Of a stretch of 64,000 nt of DNA, positions 19,572 through 31,689 are shown piece after piece. Position numbers and translations under genes: made by a program. The stretch comes from Zoogloea dura (lineage in GTDB: Bacteria > Pseudomonadota > Gammaproteobacteria > Burkholderiales > Rhodocyclaceae), in the NCBI RefSeq assembly GCF_012927165.1, contig NZ_JABBGA010000001.1, positions 558,001 through 622,000 of the forward strand, read 5' to 3'. Within the stretch, counting starts at the first letter, position 1. The number at the start of each line of letters is the position of its first letter. The notes under the pieces are model-generated. The model had not been told where the DNA came from, searched no databases, and was given only the letters and a program-made list of their open reading frames with translations.

Positions 19572-21215
19572 ATGGAACGTGATTCCATGGAGTTCGATGT
19601 CCTTGTCGTTGGTGGCGGCCCCGCGGGCCTGGCTGCGGCGATCCGGCTCAAACAGCTCGCAACGGAAAAAGGGCAGGACTTCTCGGTATGCCTCATCGAA
19701 AAGGCTGCCGAAATCGGTGCCCACATCCTGTCCGGCGCGGTGCTCGACCCGCGCGCCCTCAACGAACTGATCCCCGACTGGAAGGAAAAGGGCGCGCCCC
19801 TCAACACTCCGGTCTCGGAAGACCGCGTGATCTTCCTCTCCGAGAGCGGCGGCCGCCAGATCCCCAACGGCCTTCTGCCGGACGCCTTCCACAACGACGG
19901 CAACTACATCGTCCGCCTCGGCAACGTGGTCAAGTGGCTCGGTGAGCAGGCCGAAGCGGCCGGCGTCGAGGTCTATCCCGGCTTCGCCGGCGCCGAACTG
20001 CTGTTCGATGACAAGGGTGCGGTGGCCGGCGTCATCACCGGTGACATGGGCGTCCTCAAGGACGGCAGCCAGGGCCCCAACTTCCAGCCCGGCATGGAGT
20101 TGCGCGCCAAGTACACGCTGTTTGCGGAAGGCTGCCGCGGCCACCTGGGCAAGCAGCTCGAGGCCAGGTTCAACCTGCGCAAGGACGCCGATCCGCAGAC
20201 CTACGGCATCGGCATCAAGGAACTGTGGGAGATCCCCGCCGGCCAGCACGTGCCCGGGCTGGTCGTACACACCGCCGGCTGGCCGATGGACACCGCCACC
20301 TACGGCGGCGGCTTCTGCTATCACCTGGAGGACCGGCTGGTTTCAGTGGGCTTTGTAGTGGGTCTCAACTACACCAACCCCTACCTGTCGCCCTTCGAGG
20401 AATTCCAGCGCTACAAGACCCACCCGGAGATCCGCAAATACCTCGAGGGCGGCAAGCGCCTCGCCTACGGCGCGCGGGCCATCGCGGCTGGCGGCCTGCA
20501 GAGTCAGCCCAAGCTCGTCTTTGCCGGCGGCGCCCTGATCGGCGACGACGCAGGCTTCCTCAATGCAGCCCGCATCAAGGGCTCCCATGCGGCCATGAAG
20601 TCCGGCATGCTGGCCGCCGAAGCCGCCTACGATGCCCTCGCCACCGAGCGCGCGCAGGACGAGCTCGACGCCTTCCCGGCCGCCTTCAAGGCCAGCTGGC
20701 TGCACGCCGAGCTCCACAAGACCCGCAATTTCAAGCCCTACATGAAGAAGGGCCTGTGGCTGGGCTCCTTCCTCTTCGGCGCCGAACAGAAGCTCTTTGG
20801 CGGCAACGTGCCCTGGACCCTGCACAACAGCGCCGACCACACCACCCTGCGGCCTGCCGCCGAGTGCAGCCCGATCGCCTACCCCAAGCCCGACGGCAAG
20901 CTGAGCTTCGACCGCCTCTCCTCGGTGTTCCTGTCCAACACCAACCACGAGGAGGACGAGCCCTGCCACCTGCAGCTCAAGAACGCCTCGGTGCCCATCT
21001 CCATCAACCTGGCCAAGTACGACGCCCCCGAGCAGCGCTACTGCCCGGCCGGCGTGTACGAGATCGTACGCAGCCCCGAGGGTGACAACCCGCATCTGCA
21101 GATCAATGCGCAGAACTGCGTGCACTGCAAGACCTGCGACATCAAGGACCCGACTCAGAACATCAACTGGGTCGTTCCTCAAGGCGGCGAAGGTCCGATC
21201 TACCAGGGGATGTAG
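19572..21215 (+). CDS. etfD: Electron transfer flavoprotein-ubiquinone oxidoreductase
   Basis: 547-aa ETF-QO, passing electrons from acyl-CoA dehydrogenases via ETF to membrane ubiquinone. The N-terminal FAD-binding motif is VVGGGPAGLAAA (residues 12-23). The middle contains the quinone- and membrane-binding domain (GGFCYHLEDRLVSVGFVVGL). The C-terminus has a 4Fe-4S cluster site (CPAGVYE, then NCVHCKTCDIKDPTQNINW). Full length with all four cluster cysteines. The ATG at 19572 has a strong AGGAGG. It is divergent from the thioesterase and aacS genes, consistent with a shared fatty-acid or ketone oxidation regulon. Confidence 0.97.
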   Translation: MERDSMEFDVLVVGGGPAGLAAAIRLKQLATEKGQDFSVCLIEKAAEIGAHILSGAVLDPRALNELIPDWKEKGAPLNTPVSEDRVIFLSESGGRQIPNGLLPDAFHNDGNYIVRLGNVVKWLGEQAEAAGVEVYPGFAGAELLFDDKGAVAGVITGDMGVLKDGSQGPNFQPGMELRAKYTLFAEGCRGHLGKQLEARFNLRKDADPQTYGIGIKELWEIPAGQHVPGLVVHTAGWPMDTATYGGGFCYHLEDRLVSVGFVVGLNYTNPYLSPFEEFQRYKTHPEIRKYLEGGKRLAYGARAIAAGGLQSQPKLVFAGGALIGDDAGFLNAARIKGSHAAMKSGMLAAEAAYDALATERAQDELDAFPAAFKASWLHAELHKTRNFKPYMKKGLWLGSFLFGAEQKLFGGNVPWTLHNSADHTTLRPAAECSPIAYPKPDGKLSFDRLSSVFLSNTNHEEDEPCHLQLKNASVPISINLAKYDAPEQRYCPAGVYEIVRSPEGDNPHLQINAQNCVHCKTCDIKDPTQNINWVVPQGGEGPIYQGM

Positions 21216-21241
21216 CCCGCTCGCTTCCCTGGCGGACAAAA

Positions 21242-21275
21242 GACAGACGGCCGGTGGAAACACCGGCCGTCTGTC
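21242..21275. terminator. Bidirectional terminator between ETF-QO and purL
   Basis: A 15-bp perfect stem, GACAGACGGCCGGTG (21242-21256) with CACCGGCCGTCTGTC (21261-21275), has a GAAA tetraloop. On the minus strand it is followed by CTTTTGTC, so it should end purL transcripts. In the plus direction the tail is poor in T. Confidence 0.75.
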
Positions 21276-21327
21276 CTTGAACCTGCAGCAAGGCGGGCGA
21301 CCAGAGCCCCCCGCCCGCTTCATTACA

Positions 21328-25257
<3,930 letters not shown>

Positions 25258-25335
25258 GGCAGGGATGGGCACGAAAGAATGACCGGCCCCTCCCACGGCT
25301 GGCGAACCGCAGGCAGGGCATCTGGAAAGCGCGGG

Positions 25336-25341
25336 ATTATA
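25336..25341 (-). promoter_or_regulatory. Candidate -10 element of purL
   Basis: TATAAT on the minus strand, about 80 bp upstream of the purL start. The -35 position 17 bp upstream (TCGGAG) is a poor match, so an activator or a different spacing may be needed. The tandem 80-bp repeats begin only about 30 bp further upstream. Confidence 0.45.
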
Positions 25342-25372
25342 CCCGAGGTGGCGTACTCCTCCGACCTTCCCT

Positions 25373-25613
25373 CTTTCATCGCCGGACCGCTCCAAGATGA
25401 AAGCGCCCCCTCGGGGGGCAGCGAACCGCAAAGCGGAGAGCGTGGGGGTACCCTTTCATCGCCGGACCGCTCCAAGATGAAAGCGCCCCCTCGGGGGGCA
25501 GCGAACCGCGTAGCGGAGAGCGTGGGGGTACCCTTTCATCGCCGGGCCGTCCCAAGATGAAAGCGCCCCCTCGGTTGGCAGCGAACCGCAAAGCGGGAAG
25601 CATGGGGGTACCC
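25373..25613. repeat. Three tandem 80-bp repeats with three internal hairpins each
   Basis: Units start at 25373, 25453 and 25533, an exact 80-bp period, each beginning CTTTCATC. Every unit can form three stems: CTTTCATC/GATGAAAG, the GCCCCC-TCG-GGGGGC hairpin, and CCGC-N3-GCGG. Copies 1 and 2 are nearly identical; their small hairpin loop differs (AAA versus GTA) while the stem is kept. Copy 3 has several changes and loses part of the GC hairpin (TCGGTTGGC). The GC-rich hairpin plus GTGGGGGT half resembles dispersed intergenic palindromic elements I recall from other betaproteobacteria. Together with flanks it fills most of the 436-bp spacer 25258-25693, which holds no gene. Confidence 0.85.
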
Positions 25614-25693
25614 ATTGCGGGCGGCGGCGCAGGCTCCTGTCATTAGGACCGTGCAATAATTCACGGCTTGTTGCACTTGCGGACCATGTCACC

Positions 25694-27169
25694 ATGTCCT
25701 CCCGTCGCACCCGCCCCCAGTCCTACCGCCCCACCCTGCTGCTGTGGGCGCTCACCGTCGTGTTCTGCATCGCCGAGGCCGGCATCCTCTTCCTGGCCTA
25801 CCGCCACACCCTCGAATATCGCCAGCTGTCGACCCAGCTGGGACTCGTCCAGCAAGGCTCCGCGCTCGCCTACCAGCTCTCCGCAGGGCCCGCGACACCC
25901 GTCCTCAACCCGAGCAACGACCCCCGTCAGCGCTGGCTCACCGGTCTGCTGAGCGGCCTGCTGGCCGGCGGCACGTCACTGCACAGCCTGGAGAACATCC
26001 GCGTGGCCGTCGGCCCCGTGGAAGGGCAGGAAGCGCGGCGCATTCTGGCCGAACTCAACTCACGCTGGAGCGCCCTCACCAGCCAGACCCTCCTCAGCAC
26101 GCTCAGCCAGGACGCCGCCGCCGACCTCGACGCCGAGCATCACGCCAGCCGCCTGGCCGCCGAGCTGGCCGCCATCGGCCCCGGCATGGGCCACCTGGCC
26201 ATGCAACTGGCCCGCCAGCGGGACGAGGCGATGCGCCAGGCCGACCTGTTCGCCGTTCTCGCCGTGGCGACCGGCCTGCTCGCCTGCTTGGTCGTCGGCA
26301 CCCTGCTCCTGCTGCAGCGCCGCCGCTCAGAGCGCTCCGGCAGGCTGATGCGTTCGATGATGAACCAGATCGGCGCCGGGGTTTGCATCCTCGGCAGCAC
26401 CGACAAGATCGCCGATGCCAACCGGGCCGCCTGTCGCATGCTCGGCCGCCCCCGCAAGGCCCTGCGTGGGCGGCGCCTGGACGAGATCCTGAGCCTCAAC
26501 GACGGGGTGTGGACCGGCGAGCGGCCGGACGGGCTGCCTCTCGCCATCGAACGGATCCCCGGCGTCATCGAAGGCTACAAGGGCCCGCTGCGGATCATGA
26601 CCCTGCTCGACGTGACGGCCCGCCACCTCACCAACGAATGCCTCCAGCACCTGGCCAACCACGACCCGCTGACCGGACTGCCCAACCGGGGCTTCCTCGC
26701 GCCGCATTTCGAAAGGGAGCTGCAGCGCTGCGAAGAGAACAAGTCGGTGCTGGGCGTGGCGGTGCTCGACCTCGACGGCTTCAAGCCCATCAACGACACC
26801 TACGGCCACGCCATCGGTGACGAGCTACTGGTGCAGATCTCCCAGCGCCTGGGGGCGGCCCTGCGCAATGGCGATGTAATCGCCCGCATCGGCGGCGACG
26901 AATTCGCCGGCGTCTTCCCGGACATCAACAACCGGGACACCCTCAACTTCCTGGGCGAACGCCTGCTCGGCATCTTTGCCCATCCCTTCCACATCCAGGG
27001 CCAGCTCATCACCATCGGCGGCAGCATCGGGCTGGCCCTCGCCCCCGACGACGGCCTGGACCAGGACAGCCTGCTGAAAGCCGCCGACGCCGCCATGTAC
27101 CGGGCCAAGCATGACGGACGGCCCGCCCTGCGGCTGGCCAGCCGCACCGGTGACAGCGTGGCGGCCTGA
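25694..27169 (+). CDS. Membrane-anchored diguanylate cyclase (PAS-GGDEF)
   Basis: 491-aa c-di-GMP synthase. There are two N-terminal membrane segments (LLLWALTVVFCIAEAGILFLAY and LFAVLAVATGLLACLVVGTLLLL) flanking a periplasmic sensor region of about 150 aa. A PAS-like domain follows (NQIGAGVCILGSTDKIADANRAA), then a GGDEF domain. The active-site loop is an intact GGDEF at residues 400-404, with an inhibitory I-site RNGD at 391-394, so the enzyme should be active and product-inhibited. I see no EAL domain. The ATG at 25694 follows an AATAAT-like -10 element at 25655-25660. The ligand of the periplasmic domain is unknown. Confidence 0.93.
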   Translation: MSSRRTRPQSYRPTLLLWALTVVFCIAEAGILFLAYRHTLEYRQLSTQLGLVQQGSALAYQLSAGPATPVLNPSNDPRQRWLTGLLSGLLAGGTSLHSLENIRVAVGPVEGQEARRILAELNSRWSALTSQTLLSTLSQDAAADLDAEHHASRLAAELAAIGPGMGHLAMQLARQRDEAMRQADLFAVLAVATGLLACLVVGTLLLLQRRRSERSGRLMRSMMNQIGAGVCILGSTDKIADANRAACRMLGRPRKALRGRRLDEILSLNDGVWTGERPDGLPLAIERIPGVIEGYKGPLRIMTLLDVTARHLTNECLQHLANHDPLTGLPNRGFLAPHFERELQRCEENKSVLGVAVLDLDGFKPINDTYGHAIGDELLVQISQRLGAALRNGDVIARIGGDEFAGVFPDINNRDTLNFLGERLLGIFAHPFHIQGQLITIGGSIGLALAPDDGLDQDSLLKAADAAMYRAKHDGRPALRLASRTGDSVAA

Positions 27170-27233
27170 GCCGGGGCCCGGCCTGATCGGGTAAGATAGC
27201 GCGCTTTGTCGCCGCCGCCTTCCCGCACTTCCC

Positions 27234-28058
27234 TTGCACTCCATTCCCAACGACGATCCGGACACCCTCCCGCAGCCCGTCGCCGAGGCCTTCCCGGTCC
27301 GCTGGGCAGTGGCGCCTCCGGCGCTGCTCGTCGTGCTCGCCGCAATCGTCTTCCTGGGCGGCCACAACCAGGCGCTGTTCCTGCACGCCAACCAGCTCCT
27401 CGCCCGTGCCGCGTCGCCGGCGGTATGGTCGGCCATCACCCTCAGCGGCTCGGTGCTGGGCGTGATGGCCCTGCTCGCGCCCAGCCTCAAGACCCGCCCG
27501 CGCCTGCTTGCCTCGGCCTTCCTTGGCGCACCGCTGGCCATCCTGTTCAGTGAAGGCGGCAAGCAGGGCTTCGACCTGATGCGGCCGGCCGGCGTGCTCG
27601 CCACCGAGAGCTTCCACCTCATCGGCCAGAAGCTGTACGTGCATAGCTTTCCCTCCGGCCACGCCACCACCGCCGGCCTCGTTGCCGCCGTGATCGTGCT
27701 GGCCTGGCCCGAGCCGGCCAGCCGCCTGCGCGCGGCCATCGGTGGCCTGCTGGCCGCCGCCCTGATCATCCTGTCGCGTATCGCGGTGGGCGCCCACTGG
27801 CCCCTCGACGTACTGGTCGGTGCTGCCGGCGGCTGGGCCTGCGGCGCCTTCGGGGTGTGGCTGTCGAGCCGCCTGCGCTTCTGGGAACGCCCCGGCGGCG
27901 TGCGCGTGATGGCCACCATCGTGCTGGCCACCAGCCTCTCCCTGCTCTTCATCAAGCTCGGCTACCCCGACGCCCGCCTCTACCAGATCGGCCTGGGCGC
28001 CTGGGGCATCGGCGGTGCCGCGGCGGCCCTGATGCGCGACCGGGAGACATCCTCATGA
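27234..28058 (+). CDS. PAP2-superfamily membrane phosphatase
   Basis: About 274 aa, with five or six membrane segments. All three parts of the PAP2 catalytic signature are visible: K-x6-RP as KQGFDLMRP, PSGH as SFPSGHATT, and SR-x5-H-x3-D as SRIAVGAHWPLD. Members dephosphorylate undecaprenyl pyrophosphate, phosphatidylglycerol phosphate or lipid A at the periplasmic face. The start is uncertain: the frame opens with TTG at 27234 and has no clear Shine-Dalgarno. A TAAGAT -10-like element lies at 27192-27197. It overlaps the next gene by 4 nt and heads the glycan cluster, which suggests recycling of a polyprenyl carrier or lipid A trimming. Confidence 0.87.
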   Translation: MHSIPNDDPDTLPQPVAEAFPVRWAVAPPALLVVLAAIVFLGGHNQALFLHANQLLARAASPAVWSAITLSGSVLGVMALLAPSLKTRPRLLASAFLGAPLAILFSEGGKQGFDLMRPAGVLATESFHLIGQKLYVHSFPSGHATTAGLVAAVIVLAWPEPASRLRAAIGGLLAAALIILSRIAVGAHWPLDVLVGAAGGWACGAFGVWLSSRLRFWERPGGVRVMATIVLATSLSLLFIKLGYPDARLYQIGLGAWGIGGAAAALMRDRETSS

Positions 28059-28963
28059 ACCTGAAACGTCTCCTCGCCGTCGCCGTCTCCCTGGCCCTGC
28101 TCGGCTGGCTGCTTGCCGACGGGCGCTGGCGCGGCGTCGGCGAACTGCTCGGACGCCTCGACGCTCCCGCTCTCGGGCTGGCCATGGCGGGCTTCGCCTT
28201 GTCCTACTGCTTGCGCGCGCTGCGCGTCTTCGACGAGTTCCGCACCCAGGCCGCCGGCCGCTTCGGCGCCTGCCTGCGCATCGTCCTGGTGCACAACGCC
28301 ATGGTTAACGTGCTGCCCTTCCGCGGTGGCGAGGCAGCCTTTCCGCTGCTCCTGCGCCAGACCTTCGACGTGGCCCTGCCCCGCGCCGTGGCGTCGCTAT
28401 TCTGGTTCCGCCTGCAGGACGCCTTCGTGGTGATGGCCCTCGCCGCACTGGTGTGGCCCGGCCTGCCCACCGCACTCAAGACCGCCGCGGTGCTGGGCGT
28501 GGTCGGCCTCGCCTGGTGGCTGCCGCGCTGGGCGCGGGCGCCGCATGACTGGGCAGAGGGCAAGCCCTTCACCGCCAAGCTGGCCAAGGTACGCGACGCC
28601 TTCGCCGAGAGCACCCTCCACGCCCGCTTCGGCTGGTTGTGGACCATCGCCAACTGGACCGTGAAATTCGCCGCCCAGGCCTGGCTGCTGTCCGCCCTGC
28701 TGCCGGCCACGCTGGCCATCGGTGCCACCGGTGCCCTCGGCGCCGAGCTGGCGGCCATCCTGCCGCTGCAAGGCGTGGCCGGCTTCGGCACCTACGAAGC
28801 CGGGGCCGCCGCCGCCCTGCTGCCTGGCGGCGTCTCCCTCGAAACCGGCCTGCAGGCTGCCCTGGCGCTCCATCTGTTCGTGATCGCCTGCGCGGTCAGC
28901 TCCGGCGCCATCGCCTGGCTGTTTCCGGTGGCGCGCAGCGACAACGCAAGCGCGAGCCCCTGA
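28055..28963 (+). CDS. Lysylphosphatidylglycerol synthase TM-region / YbhN-like membrane protein
   Basis: 302-aa polytopic protein of the LPG synthase transmembrane-region family (UPF0104/YbhN-like). Conserved features are the N-terminal RLLAVAVSLALLGWLL segment, the NVLPFRGGEAAFPLLLRQ motif and the C-terminal LQGVAGFGTYEAGAAAAL motif. It lacks the soluble lysyl-transferase domain of MprF, so only the flippase-like part is present. ATG 28055 overlaps the upstream stop (ATGA), so it is translationally coupled to the PAP2 gene. Homologues next to glycosyltransferases are proposed to flip or channel lipid-linked intermediates; that role is inference here. Confidence 0.85.
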   Translation: MNLKRLLAVAVSLALLGWLLADGRWRGVGELLGRLDAPALGLAMAGFALSYCLRALRVFDEFRTQAAGRFGACLRIVLVHNAMVNVLPFRGGEAAFPLLLRQTFDVALPRAVASLFWFRLQDAFVVMALAALVWPGLPTALKTAAVLGVVGLAWWLPRWARAPHDWAEGKPFTAKLAKVRDAFAESTLHARFGWLWTIANWTVKFAAQAWLLSALLPATLAIGATGALGAELAAILPLQGVAGFGTYEAGAAAALLPGGVSLETGLQAALALHLFVIACAVSSGAIAWLFPVARSDNASASP

Positions 28964-29032
28964 GCCGACATACAATCCGCCTCGTCCAGCGCCGACGGGG
29001 CGACCACCTCGACATTCAGCACACAGATCATC

Positions 29033-30091
29033 ATGACCGACTCCACCAAGCTCTCTCCGCTCCCGCCGGCCCAGCCCGACATCCCGGCCGACCTGCCGCC
29101 CCATCGCCTGTCGGTGGTGGTCCCCCTCTATAACGAGGAAGACAACGTGGACCCGCTGCTCGAGCGCATCCACCTGGCCCTCGGCCCCTACCCCTACCCC
29201 TGGGAAGTGGTCATCGTCGATGACGGCAGCGCCGACGACACCGTGCCCAACCTCGAGAAGGCCGCCAAACGCTACGGCCCGCACGTGCGCATCGTCGCCC
29301 TGATGCGCAACTTCAAGCAGACCGCCGCCATGCAGGCCGGCCTGGATGCGGCCCGCGGCGACGTCATCGTGACCATGGACGGCGACCTACAGAACGACCC
29401 CATCGACATCCCGCGCATGGTCGGCCGCCTGCTGCGTGAAGACCTCGACCTGGTTGCCGGCTGGCGCAAGAACCGCAAGGACGGCATGATCCTGCGCAAG
29501 ATCCCGTCCAAGATCGCCAACCGCCTGATCGCCCGCATCACCGGCGTGCACCTGCAGGACTACGGCTGCTCGCTCAAGGCCTTCCGCGCCAGCGCCATCA
29601 AGAACGTGCGGCTGTATGGCGAGATGCACCGCTTCATCCCCGCCTGGCTGGCCACCGTGACCACCCCGCGCAAGATCGCGCAGGAAGAAGTCACCCACCA
29701 CGCGCGCATGTTCGGCGAGTCCAAGTACGGCATCTCGCGCACCTTCCGGGTCGTGCTGGACCTGATCTTCGTGTACTTCTTCATGCGCTTCCGCACCCGG
29801 CCGGGTCACTTCTTTGGTGGCATCGGCATGGGCCTGGGCGCGCTGGGGGTCCTCATCCTCGCCTACCTGACCGCCCTCAAGATCTTCACCGGCGCCTCCA
29901 TCGGCACCCGGCCGATGTTCTTCGGCGGCTTCTTCTTCCTGATCGCCGGCATCCAGATGGTCACCACCGGCGTGCTGGCCGAGCTGCTCACCCGCGTCTA
30001 TTTCGAATCCGGCCAGAGCCAGGCCTATGTCGCCCGCGACGTCCCGGCGCTGGACGACGGCGCAGGCTGGCAAGACAAGCCCCAACGCTGA
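29033..30091 (+). CDS. GT2 glycosyltransferase, ArnC/DPM1-like (polyprenyl-phosphate sugar synthase)
   Basis: 352 aa. The GT-A domain has RLSVVVPLYNEEDNV, then VIVDDGSADDT, MDGDLQNDP (metal-binding DxD region) and a GWRKNRKDGMILRKIPSK loop typical of ArnC and dolichol-phosphate mannose synthases. Two C-terminal membrane segments (GMGLGALGVLILAYL and FFGGFFFLIAGIQMV) anchor it. Such enzymes transfer a nucleotide sugar to undecaprenyl phosphate on the cytoplasmic face. The two following genes encode GT39/ArnT-like transferases that would use such a lipid-linked sugar in the periplasm. The sugar identity is not deducible. Confidence 0.9.
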   Translation: MTDSTKLSPLPPAQPDIPADLPPHRLSVVVPLYNEEDNVDPLLERIHLALGPYPYPWEVVIVDDGSADDTVPNLEKAAKRYGPHVRIVALMRNFKQTAAMQAGLDAARGDVIVTMDGDLQNDPIDIPRMVGRLLREDLDLVAGWRKNRKDGMILRKIPSKIANRLIARITGVHLQDYGCSLKAFRASAIKNVRLYGEMHRFIPAWLATVTTPRKIAQEEVTHHARMFGESKYGISRTFRVVLDLIFVYFFMRFRTRPGHFFGGIGMGLGALGVLILAYLTALKIFTGASIGTRPMFFGGFFFLIAGIQMVTTGVLAELLTRVYFESGQSQAYVARDVPALDDGAGWQDKPQR

Positions 30092-30099
30092 GGCAGCCC

Positions 30100-31689
30100 G
30101 TGTCCGGGATCCATACCTCCGGCGGCCACCTGGCCGATAGCCCGCTCTCCGGCACTCTCCTCGGCCGCCTGATCCTCGCCCTGCCGTTGCTGGCCTTCCT
30201 GCTGCGCCTGGGCGGGGCGCCGCTGTTCGACGTGGACGAAGGCGCCTTCTCCGAAGCCACCCGCGAGATGTTCGAGCGCGGCGACTTCCTGTTCACCTAC
30301 CTCAACGGCGCACCGCGCTTCGACAAGCCGATCCTGGTGTATTGGTTCCAGTGCATCGGCTACCTGATCTTCGGCCCCACCGAATGGGCCTTCCGCCTGC
30401 CCAGCGCGACGGCTGCCATCGTGTGGAGCTACGCCACTTACTTCTTCGCCCGCCGCCGGGTCGGCGAGGATGCGGCCCTGGTGGCCCTGGCGGTGGCCGC
30501 CACCGCCCTCGGCCCCTTCGCCATCGGCCGCGCCGCCACCGCCGACGGCCTGCTCAACTGCCTGCTCGCCCTGACCCTCTTCGACGTCTGGCGCCACCTG
30601 GAAAGCGGCGCCCGCGCCCCGCTGCTGCGCGCCTTCGTGTGGATCGGCCTGGGCGCCCTCACCAAAGGGCCGGTGGCCCTCATCGTGCCGGGCACCGTCA
30701 GCCTGCTCTACTGCGCCAGCCGCGGTGAATGGAAGATCTGGCTGCGCACCGTCTTCAACCCTCTCGGCCTGCTGATCCTCATCCTCATCGTCGCCCCCTG
30801 GTACGCCTATGCGCTGATGCGCCACGGCCAGGACTTCATCGACGGCTTCATCATGCGCCACAACGTGCAGCGCTTCTCCGGCTCGCTGGAGGGCCACGGC
30901 GGCAGCGCCTTCTACTACCTGGTCGCGGTGCCCCTGCTGCTGCTGCCGTGGAGCGGCCTGTTCTTCTCGGCCCTCGGCCGGCTGCGCAGCCAGTGGTCCG
31001 ACCCGCTGATGCGCTTCCTGTGGATCTGGTTCGCCTTCGTGCTGGGCTTCTTCTCCCTGTCCGGCACCAAGCTGCCCCACTACGTGCTGTACGGCTGCAC
31101 CCCGCTGTTCATCCTGATCGGCCTGAAGGCGACCGGCAGCGACGGCCCGCGCCGCGTCTGGCCGCAACTGATCGCCCCCGGCCTGCTCTTCCTGCTCTTC
31201 CCCCTGCTGCCCAACCTGTTCGACGCCCTGTCGCGCAGCACCCTGGGTGACGGCTTCTACCGGGCCCAGCTCGGGCGCGCGCTCGAGGTGGCCGACGCCA
31301 CCTACATCGCCGCCACCGTGGGCGGGCTGGTGCTGTGGGCCGCCGTCGTGTTCTTCCCCCGCCTGGGCGCCGTGCCCAAGCTGGTGGTCACCGCCGCCCT
31401 GCAGGTCATCCTGCTGGCCGGCGTGGTGGTGCCCTACGCCGGCGAACTGGCCCAGGGGCCGGTCAAGGCAGCCGGCCTCAAGGCCCATGAACTCGGCGAG
31501 CCGGTGGTTTTCTGGCGTTTCACCACCGCCCCCAGCTTCAGCGTGTATCGCCAGGGCGTCACCGTGAAGGGCGACCCGGCTCCCGGCCAGCTCGCCCTCA
31601 CCCGCATCGACCGCCTGCCGGCCGACGCGCCGGTGGAGCGGATCTTCACCCAGGGCGGCGTGGCCCTGGTGCGGATGAAACAGCCATGA
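30100..31689 (+). CDS. ArnT-like GT39 membrane glycosyltransferase 1
   Basis: 529-aa polytopic enzyme. After the first membrane segment comes LFDVDEGAFSEATREMFERG, in which the DE pair is the conserved acidic motif of the ArnT/PMT family, then FDKPILVYWFQ. About a dozen membrane segments and a C-terminal periplasmic domain are visible. The start is GTG at 30100, 8 bp after the GT2 stop. It overlaps the next gene by 4 nt. The likely role is transfer of a sugar or aminosugar from undecaprenyl phosphate to lipid A, LPS or protein. Full ArnT identity (aminoarabinose) is not supported because the arnA/B/D genes are absent here. Confidence 0.88.
   Translation: MSGIHTSGGHLADSPLSGTLLGRLILALPLLAFLLRLGGAPLFDVDEGAFSEATREMFERGDFLFTYLNGAPRFDKPILVYWFQCIGYLIFGPTEWAFRLPSATAAIVWSYATYFFARRRVGEDAALVALAVAATALGPFAIGRAATADGLLNCLLALTLFDVWRHLESGARAPLLRAFVWIGLGALTKGPVALIVPGTVSLLYCASRGEWKIWLRTVFNPLGLLILILIVAPWYAYALMRHGQDFIDGFIMRHNVQRFSGSLEGHGGSAFYYLVAVPLLLLPWSGLFFSALGRLRSQWSDPLMRFLWIWFAFVLGFFSLSGTKLPHYVLYGCTPLFILIGLKATGSDGPRRVWPQLIAPGLLFLLFPLLPNLFDALSRSTLGDGFYRAQLGRALEVADATYIAATVGGLVLWAAVVFFPRLGAVPKLVVTAALQVILLAGVVVPYAGELAQGPVKAAGLKAHELGEPVVFWRFTTAPSFSVYRQGVTVKGDPAPGQLALTRIDRLPADAPVERIFTQGGVALVRMKQP

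Noticed and set aside
18915-20324. A 469-codon version of the thioesterase
   Set aside because: The first two thirds are antisense to ETF-QO. The hotdog domain with a good Shine-Dalgarno starts at 19343.
25258-25431. An N-terminal extension of purL by 58 codons
   Set aside because: It translates non-coding sequence including the first repeat and would place the TATAAT inside the gene. [11 protein letters not shown] is the family start.
25376-25710. Short minus-strand frames in the 80-bp repeats with recurring [15 protein letters not shown] peptides
   Set aside because: They arise from the repeats. The 80-bp period is not a multiple of three, so successive copies fall in different frames, and no ribosome-binding site is seen.
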